Positions 4,942 through 9,082 of a stretch of DNA of 9,082 nucleotides are shown here, piece by piece; positions within the stretch are counted from its first letter, which is position 1; every line of letters begins with the position of its first letter. The notes beneath the pieces were generated by a model. It did not search any database. It saw nothing but the letters and a program-made list of their open reading frames with translations, and was not told where the DNA came from. A program made the translations under genes and the position numbers. This DNA is from an uncultured Collinsella sp. (lineage in GTDB: Bacteria > Actinomycetota > Coriobacteriia > Coriobacteriales > Coriobacteriaceae): assembly GCA_900757205.1 (NCBI GenBank), contig CAAENA010000010.1:1-9082 (forward strand), read 5' to 3'.

Positions 4942-6945
4942 TTATGCGAACTGGCTTAGGTAGAGGTCGGCATAAGCGCCCTCGGCAGCCAGCAGCTCCT
5001 TGTGCGTACCCTGCTCGATGATATTGCCGTGATCCATGACCAGGATGAGGTCGGCATCGACGATCGTCGACAGACGGTGCGCGATCACAAAGCTCGTGCG
5101 CCCGCGCATGAGCGCATCCATGGCGCGGCCGATGGCGAGCTCGGTACGCGTGTCCACGCTCGACGTCGCCTCGTCCAGGATGAGGATCGCCGGGTTGTTG
5201 AGCAGCACGCGCGCGATGGTCAGCAGCTGACGTTGGCCCTGGCTGATGCTCTCGGCATCGTTAGCCACACGCGTGTCGAAGCCCTGCGGCATAGTGCGCA
5301 CAAAGAAGTCGACCCGTGCGGCACGTGCGGCCGCGACAATCTCCTCGCGCGTCGCCTCGGGACAGCCGTAGGCGATGTTCTCGGCAATGGTGCCATCAAA
5401 TAGCCAAGCGTCCTGCAACACCATGCCAAACTGCTGGCGCAGCTCGCCGCGGTTCATGCGGCTCGTGTCCACGCCGTCGAGGGTAATGCGGCCGCCGTCG
5501 ATCTCGTAAAAGCGCATGAGCAGGTTGATGAGCGTGGTCTTACCCGCGCCCGTGGTTCCCACCACGGCGATCTTCTGACCCGGCTCGGCGGTAAACGACA
5601 CGTCTCGCATAAGCGGCTTGTCGGGCGAATAGCCAAAGCGCACATGCTCAAAAGCGACACGGCCTTCCACTTTGCCCGGCAGCTTGGCGGCGGCCACCGG
5701 CAACGGATCGGCCTCCATCTCGGGCTCGTCGAGCAGGTCGAACACGCGCTCGGCGCTCGCCAGCGCACTCTGCAGCGAGTTAAAGGTAAACGACAGCTCC
5801 GTCATGGGCTCGGACGCCTCGTAGATAAACTGTAAGAACGCCTGGAACACGCCGACGGTCATATGCCCGGCAACCAGCATGCTGCATCCCACCAGCGCGA
5901 TCACGATCTGCGCCAAACGGCCGATAAAGCGCACCGCGGGGCCGACGGCGTTAATCATAAAGTCGGCCTTGGTGCTCACGCGCGCCAGCTCCTTCGAAGC
6001 CTCGTGTACCTCGGCAGAGCTCTGGTGCTCGCGGTTAAACGCACGGATCACCAGACGGCCCGAGTAGCCCTCCTCGACCGCGCTCGTAATCTTGGACACC
6101 CACTCCTGGCGCTCGCCCGTCACATCGTGCGTGCGGCGCGACACGACCTTCGTCACCAGCAGCGAAAGCGCCGTAAAGAACAAAAAGACGAGCGTGAGCG
6201 GCACGCTAAACACGAACATCACGCTCACGGCGCCCACCACGGTACCGATCGACACCAGCAACTGCAGCAAGCCGCGTTGCATGCTCTCGGACATCTTGTC
6301 CAAGTCGTTGGTCGCACGGCTGACGACCTCGCCGGGACGATGCGCGTCAAAGTAGGCAAGCGGCAGACGGTTGAGCTTTTGTGCGATGCGGTTGCGCAGG
6401 CGCAGGTTGAGGCGCTCGGCAACGCTCGACATCAAAAAGCTCTGGAGTGCGTAGAACGAGGCGGCGGCGGTCCAGATCATAAAGTAGATAAAGATGGTCC
6501 TGCCGCAGTTCTCCCAGGTAATGCTGAAGGTAGTGTTGTTGGCAAACGCCAGCTTCATGTGCCCCCACAGCTCATCGATCACGCGGGCGCTGTAAGCCGG
6601 CGCCGCGGTGTTAAAGATGGCATAGAACACGATACTCGCGAACACGATATAGAAGCGCCAATGGTCGCCGGCGGCCTCGCTCCACAGGCGGCGCACCGTC
6701 GCCCAAGTGTCGCGGGGCGTCTCGTCCTCGTCCTCGTCGTCAACGTCACGCATGCGCTCCGCCTCGGCGCGGGCGCGCTCGTCCTCGGCGCGCTCGTTTT
6801 CCTCGTAGAGTGCCTGGCGGCGAGCTTCGCGCTCCGCCGCTGCCTTGGCTTTTTCGTCCAGGTCGGACGTGGCGCCCGTCTCCTCGACTGTCTCTGCAGC
6901 CGCGACGTCATCGGCGATGCCTTGCTTCTTGAGTTCCTCGGTCAT
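4942..6945 (-). CDS. ABC exporter half-transporter, catalytically complete subunit
   Basis: The 667-aa product is a type IV ABC exporter subunit (membrane domain fused to ATPase domain). A membrane domain at about 95-390 with six predicted helices precedes an ATPase domain at about 425-667. The ATPase has Walker A GTTGAGKTT (463-471), a Q-loop Q511 (MVLQDAWLFDGT), signature SQGQR (568-572) instead of SGGQ, Walker B LILDE with catalytic E592, and switch histidine H623 (IAHRLSTI). Together with the 578-aa neighbour it forms a heterodimeric exporter of the TM287/288, LmrCD and BmrCD type; this protein corresponds to the TM288-like partner. It has an unusual charged N-terminal extension of about 75 residues. 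I start at the ATG at 6945, one base after the upstream stop, with GGAGG eight bases away; a GTG at 6954 overlaps that site. The substrate is unknown, probably drugs or lipids. Confidence 0.93.
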   Translation of the reverse strand: MTEELKKQGIADDVAAAETVEETGATSDLDEKAKAAAEREARRQALYEENERAEDERARAEAERMRDVDDEDEDETPRDTWATVRRLWSEAAGDHWRFYIVFASIVFYAIFNTAAPAYSARVIDELWGHMKLAFANNTTFSITWENCGRTIFIYFMIWTAAASFYALQSFLMSSVAERLNLRLRNRIAQKLNRLPLAYFDAHRPGEVVSRATNDLDKMSESMQRGLLQLLVSIGTVVGAVSVMFVFSVPLTLVFLFFTALSLLVTKVVSRRTHDVTGERQEWVSKITSAVEEGYSGRLVIRAFNREHQSSAEVHEASKELARVSTKADFMINAVGPAVRFIGRLAQIVIALVGCSMLVAGHMTVGVFQAFLQFIYEASEPMTELSFTFNSLQSALASAERVFDLLDEPEMEADPLPVAAAKLPGKVEGRVAFEHVRFGYSPDKPLMRDVSFTAEPGQKIAVVGTTGAGKTTLINLLMRFYEIDGGRITLDGVDTSRMNRGELRQQFGMVLQDAWLFDGTIAENIAYGCPEATREEIVAAARAARVDFFVRTMPQGFDTRVANDAESISQGQRQLLTIARVLLNNPAILILDEATSSVDTRTELAIGRAMDALMRGRTSFVIAHRLSTIVDADLILVMDHGNIIEQGTHKELLAAEGAYADLYLSQFA

Positions 6946-6946
6946 G

Positions 6947-8683
6947 CTACTCACCTCCCTTCATCTGCGATTCTGCGATAGCGCGGTACACCTCGCAGGT
7001 TTCCATGAGCTCGTCGTGCGTGCCTAGGCCCACGACTTCACCGTCTTTGAGCACCACAATCTGATCAGCATGCAAAATAGTCGAGATGCGCTGGGCGATG
7101 ATGAGCACCGCGGCATCGCACGTCTCGCCCTGCAGCGCATGGCGCAGTGCCGCATCGGTCTTAAAGTCCAGAGCCGAAAAACTGTCGTCGAAGATATACA
7201 GATCGGCATGTTTCATGAGTGCGCGGGCAATCGCTAGGCGCTGGCGCTGACCACCCGAGAAGTTTGTGCCGCCCTGGGCCACCGGCGTATCGAGCCCCTG
7301 GGGCTGGTCGAGCACAAAGGTGCTCTGGGCAACCTCCAGCGCATGGAGCATGTCAGCCTCGGTCGCGTCTTCGTTGCCAAAGCGCAGGTTGCTCGCCACC
7401 GTACCCGAGAACAGCCATGCCTTCTGCGGAACATAGGCGATACGCCCGCGGATGTCGTCTTGCGAAAGGTCGCGCAGATCGATGCCGTTCAGGCGTATGG
7501 TGCCCTTCGTGGCATCGTGGAAGCGAAGCAAGAGCTTGGCCACCGTTGACTTGCCCGAGCCCGTCGAGCCCACGATCGCGGTCGTCTGTCCGCGGCGGCA
7601 GGCAAAACTCAGGTTGCACAGGGTGTCCTCGTCGGCATCGTCAAAACGAAACGACATGTGGTCGAACACGGCCACCGCGTCGGCTCCATCTGCGGACTCG
7701 GGCGCCCCGTCGCCCAGCGCAGCCTTGCCGTCCACGATGCTCGGCTCGATTTCGAGCACCTGCTGCGCACGGCTGAGGCACGCCGCGGCGCGCGGAAGCG
7801 TCAGCACCACCATCTGCGCCATCATCACAAAGAACAGGATCAGGATCGCGTACTCCAGCACGGCCGAGATGCTGCCGATTTGCATGGCATGGACGCCCAC
7901 GCGGTTGCCGCCCACCCACAGCACCGCCACCTCGGCGATATTCATCAAAAAGAAGCTGGAGCTGTCGAGACCCACAAACAGGTGGTTGACCTTGATGGCA
8001 TTGGCTGCGTAATCGCTAAACACCTCGTCCAGGCGCTGCTCCTCGTGGCGCTCCTTGTTAAATGCGCGGATGACGCGCACGCCCACGATGTTCTCGCGCA
8101 GCACCACGTTCATGCGGTCGATAAAGCTCTGCAGGCGCATAAAGATCGGCGCGGCGTTGGCAACGGTAAAGACCGCCGCCACCAGCACGATCGCAACGAC
8201 CACGCCCAGCAGCGTGCCCATGGCAGGATCGATAAACCAGGCAAAGATGATGCCCGCCACGGCCAAGAACGGTACCGGTAACACCAGCTGAATCGTCTGC
8301 AGGATCGCTTGCTGGATCACGTTGATGTCGTTGAGAGAGCGCGTGATCATCGAACCCGTACCAAAGCGCTCAAAGTCGCTGGCGGACAGCTCGAGCGACT
8401 TATCGTAGACGGCGTTGCGAATGTCGCAGGCCACATTGGCCGCCAGACGGGCCGAAAGATAGCAGCCCAGCACCGCGCCGCCACTGGCCATGCCGGTCGC
8501 AATGAGCATATACACGCCGTTGCGCAAGATGTAGTCGATATCACCCGTCGTGATACCAGTATTGACCATATTCGCCAACATTGTAGGCACCAGCAGCGTG
8601 CCGACGTTATCTATCAGCAGTACAAACAGCGTCACCGCAATCAGCCCGCGATACGGCCTCATAAATCTCATTAAGAGTCGCAT
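6947..8683 (-). CDS. ABC exporter half-transporter with degenerate ATP site
   Basis: The 578-aa product is the second subunit of the heterodimeric exporter. The membrane domain (about 1-310, six helices) is followed by an ATPase domain (about 335-578). The latter has Walker A GSTGSGKST (372-380), Q420 in YVPQKAWLFSGT, a canonical signature FSGGQR (475-480) and Walker B LYIFDD. D500 takes the place of the catalytic glutamate, and Q531 (IIAQRIST) replaces the switch histidine. These are the marks of the TM287-like subunit, whose Walker motifs build the non-hydrolysing site against the partner's altered SQGQ signature. The ATG at 8683 lies inside the preceding ORF (13-bp overlap), with AAGGGG four bases upstream, so translation is probably coupled. 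The stop is followed after one base by the next subunit's ATG. Confidence 0.94.
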   Translation of the reverse strand: MRLLMRFMRPYRGLIAVTLFVLLIDNVGTLLVPTMLANMVNTGITTGDIDYILRNGVYMLIATGMASGGAVLGCYLSARLAANVACDIRNAVYDKSLELSASDFERFGTGSMITRSLNDINVIQQAILQTIQLVLPVPFLAVAGIIFAWFIDPAMGTLLGVVVAIVLVAAVFTVANAAPIFMRLQSFIDRMNVVLRENIVGVRVIRAFNKERHEEQRLDEVFSDYAANAIKVNHLFVGLDSSSFFLMNIAEVAVLWVGGNRVGVHAMQIGSISAVLEYAILILFFVMMAQMVVLTLPRAAACLSRAQQVLEIEPSIVDGKAALGDGAPESADGADAVAVFDHMSFRFDDADEDTLCNLSFACRRGQTTAIVGSTGSGKSTVAKLLLRFHDATKGTIRLNGIDLRDLSQDDIRGRIAYVPQKAWLFSGTVASNLRFGNEDATEADMLHALEVAQSTFVLDQPQGLDTPVAQGGTNFSGGQRQRLAIARALMKHADLYIFDDSFSALDFKTDAALRHALQGETCDAAVLIIAQRISTILHADQIVVLKDGEVVGLGTHDELMETCEVYRAIAESQMKGGE

Positions 8684-8913
8684 GTCTCCCCTTCGCCCTT
8701 ATCGTCAGCCTCGTTCTCGGCGGCCACTTGCCGTTTAAATGCCTCGCACTCTTCGTTAAGAACATGGGAGAACTTACCGACCAAGCGCATGATCTCGCGC
8801 TGTTCCCACGGCTCGAGCGCCTCGAATGCTCCGCTGGTATATAACAGGCTCTCCGTCAAGGTCGTCTTACCTGCGTCTACATGAGCAAGAATGCCAATAT
8901 TGATGATTTTCAT
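8671..8913 (-). CDS. Chimeric ORF: Tet ribosomal-protection N-terminus fused to a probable MarR-type C-terminus
   Basis: The 80-aa product starts exactly like Tet(W), Tet(O), Tet(32) and Tet(M) elongation-factor-like GTPases: MKIINIGILA, then HVDAGKTTLTESLLY, then TSGA. This includes the G1 GTP-binding loop (AHVDAGKT, 10-17). After residue 29 the Tet family would continue with about 610 more residues. Here the frame continues as FEALEPWEQREIMRLVGKFS and ends in an acidic tail. Residues 30-80 resemble the last helices of a MarR-family regulator, a common first gene of heterodimeric ABC exporter operons; this assignment is inference. The product lacks a complete GTPase and any winged-helix DNA-binding domain, so it should do neither job. 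It keeps a strong ribosome-binding site (GGAGG, eight bases upstream) and overlaps the exporter start by 13 bp. It could act mainly to bring ribosomes to the exporter genes. Confidence 0.8.
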   Translation of the reverse strand: MKIINIGILAHVDAGKTTLTESLLYTSGAFEALEPWEQREIMRLVGKFSHVLNEECEAFKRQVAAENEADDKGEGETCDS

Positions 8914-8947
8914 ATGATTGTCCTCCATACAAGGCCCAGAAGGGCGC

Positions 8948-8985
8948 AAAAATCCCCAGCGACAAATACTTTTACCGCTGGGGAT
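8948..8985 (-). terminator. Attenuator-type intrinsic terminator in the leader
   Basis: On the leftward strand a perfect 10-bp stem ATCCCCAGCG/CGCTGGGGAT (8985-8976 and 8961-8952) with a 14-base loop is followed by a T run ending at 8948. It lies between the expected promoter and the ribosome-binding site, so it would stop most transcripts before the coding region unless disrupted. Its loop and part of the stem base (8965-8976) are complementary over 12 bases, with one G-U pair, to the upstream segment 9054-9065. This offers an alternative fold. Confidence 0.8.
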
Positions 8986-9011
8986 GATAGGTAGGACACA
9001 CATGAAAACTG

Positions 9012-9027
9012 CGGCCAAGGCTGGCCG
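9012..9027 (-). promoter_or_regulatory. Small GC-rich leader hairpin
   Basis: CGGCCA (9012-9017) and TGGCCG (9022-9027) form a perfect 6-bp stem with a 4-base loop in the leader, upstream of the attenuator terminator. It is not followed by a T run on the leftward strand, so it is not itself a terminator. It could be a pausing or alternative-folding element. Confidence 0.5.
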
Positions 9028-9082
9028 TTGTCTATCACGATATGAAATGAAAAGGCAAAAGTATTCTTAAATTGGGTACAAA

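Larger units (their letters stand above)
8914..9082 (-). promoter_or_regulatory. tet-type leader region upstream of the chimeric ORF, cut off by the window end
   Basis: This AT-richer leader precedes the Tet-like ATG and has the layout of the attenuated leaders of tet(M)-type genes. From 5' to 3' on the leftward strand it has AATACTTTTGCC (9065-9054), a GGCC hairpin (9012-9027), an ATG at 9003 opening a frame that begins MCVLPIIPSGKS and stays open into the Tet-like ORF, a terminator hairpin (8952-8985), and the ribosome-binding site at 8922-8926. No convincing promoter is visible; an AATACT at 9060-9065 would need a -35 beyond the window. That the leader is of tet origin is inferred from its attachment to the Tet coding start and from this architecture. 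Confidence 0.7.

Noticed and set aside
5863..6981. Rightward 372-aa frame opposite the ABC exporter gene
   Set aside because: A His/Arg/Leu-rich antisense shadow of a well-supported ABC transporter gene.
8671..8913. A functional tetracycline resistance protein
   Set aside because: Only 29 of roughly 640 residues are present; G2-G5 motifs and all other domains are missing.
1..9082. CRISPR array
   Set aside because: No regularly spaced direct repeats were seen anywhere in the window.

Overview
The window looks like chromosomal DNA of a high-GC anaerobic actinobacterium, most likely a Coriobacteriia gut organism such as Collinsella. This is inferred from GC-rich codon use, gene style and strong Shine-Dalgarno sites; no rRNA or marker gene proves it. 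One end (about 8827-9082, leftward strand) is clearly lower in GC and carries the start of a tet(W/O/32/M)-type ribosomal-protection gene, which marks it as horizontally acquired.

Layout from left to right: the 3' part of a tRNA-Ser(UGA) (1-81, +); a TetR-family regulator (85-681, -) divergent from lemA (881-1432, +); a 480-bp convergent intergenic region (1433-1912) holding the lemA terminator, a 202-bp inverted-repeat-bounded element with a possible 39-codon ORF, and a large composite hairpin that probably ends ilvE; ilvE, a branched-chain aminotransferase (1913-2965, -); a DedA-family membrane protein (3255-3902, -); divergent from it a cysE serine acetyltransferase (4126-4830, +); a terminator shared by convergent genes; then a leftward operon of two ABC exporter half-transporters (4942-6945 and 6947-8683) preceded by a short chimeric ORF (8671-8913) and its leader (8914-9082 and beyond).

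The most notable feature is the right end. The first 29 codons of a tetracycline ribosomal-protection gene, with its ribosome-binding site and an attenuator-like leader, are fused in frame to about 51 codons that look like the C-terminus of a local regulator (probably MarR type). That ORF overlaps the start of the ABC exporter operon by 13 bp. The two exporter subunits form a heterodimeric pair with one degenerate ATP site (Walker B Asp-Asp and a Gln in place of the switch His in the 578-aa subunit). The arrangement suggests that a mobile tet leader replaced the native promoter and the DNA-binding part of the repressor, placing a multidrug-type exporter under tet-type attenuation control. The sequence shows the chimera directly; the regulatory consequence is inference.

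The remaining genes are ordinary housekeeping functions in separate transcription units: branched-chain amino acid synthesis or breakdown (ilvE), the first step of cysteine synthesis (cysE), membrane homeostasis (DedA) and a LemA membrane protein.
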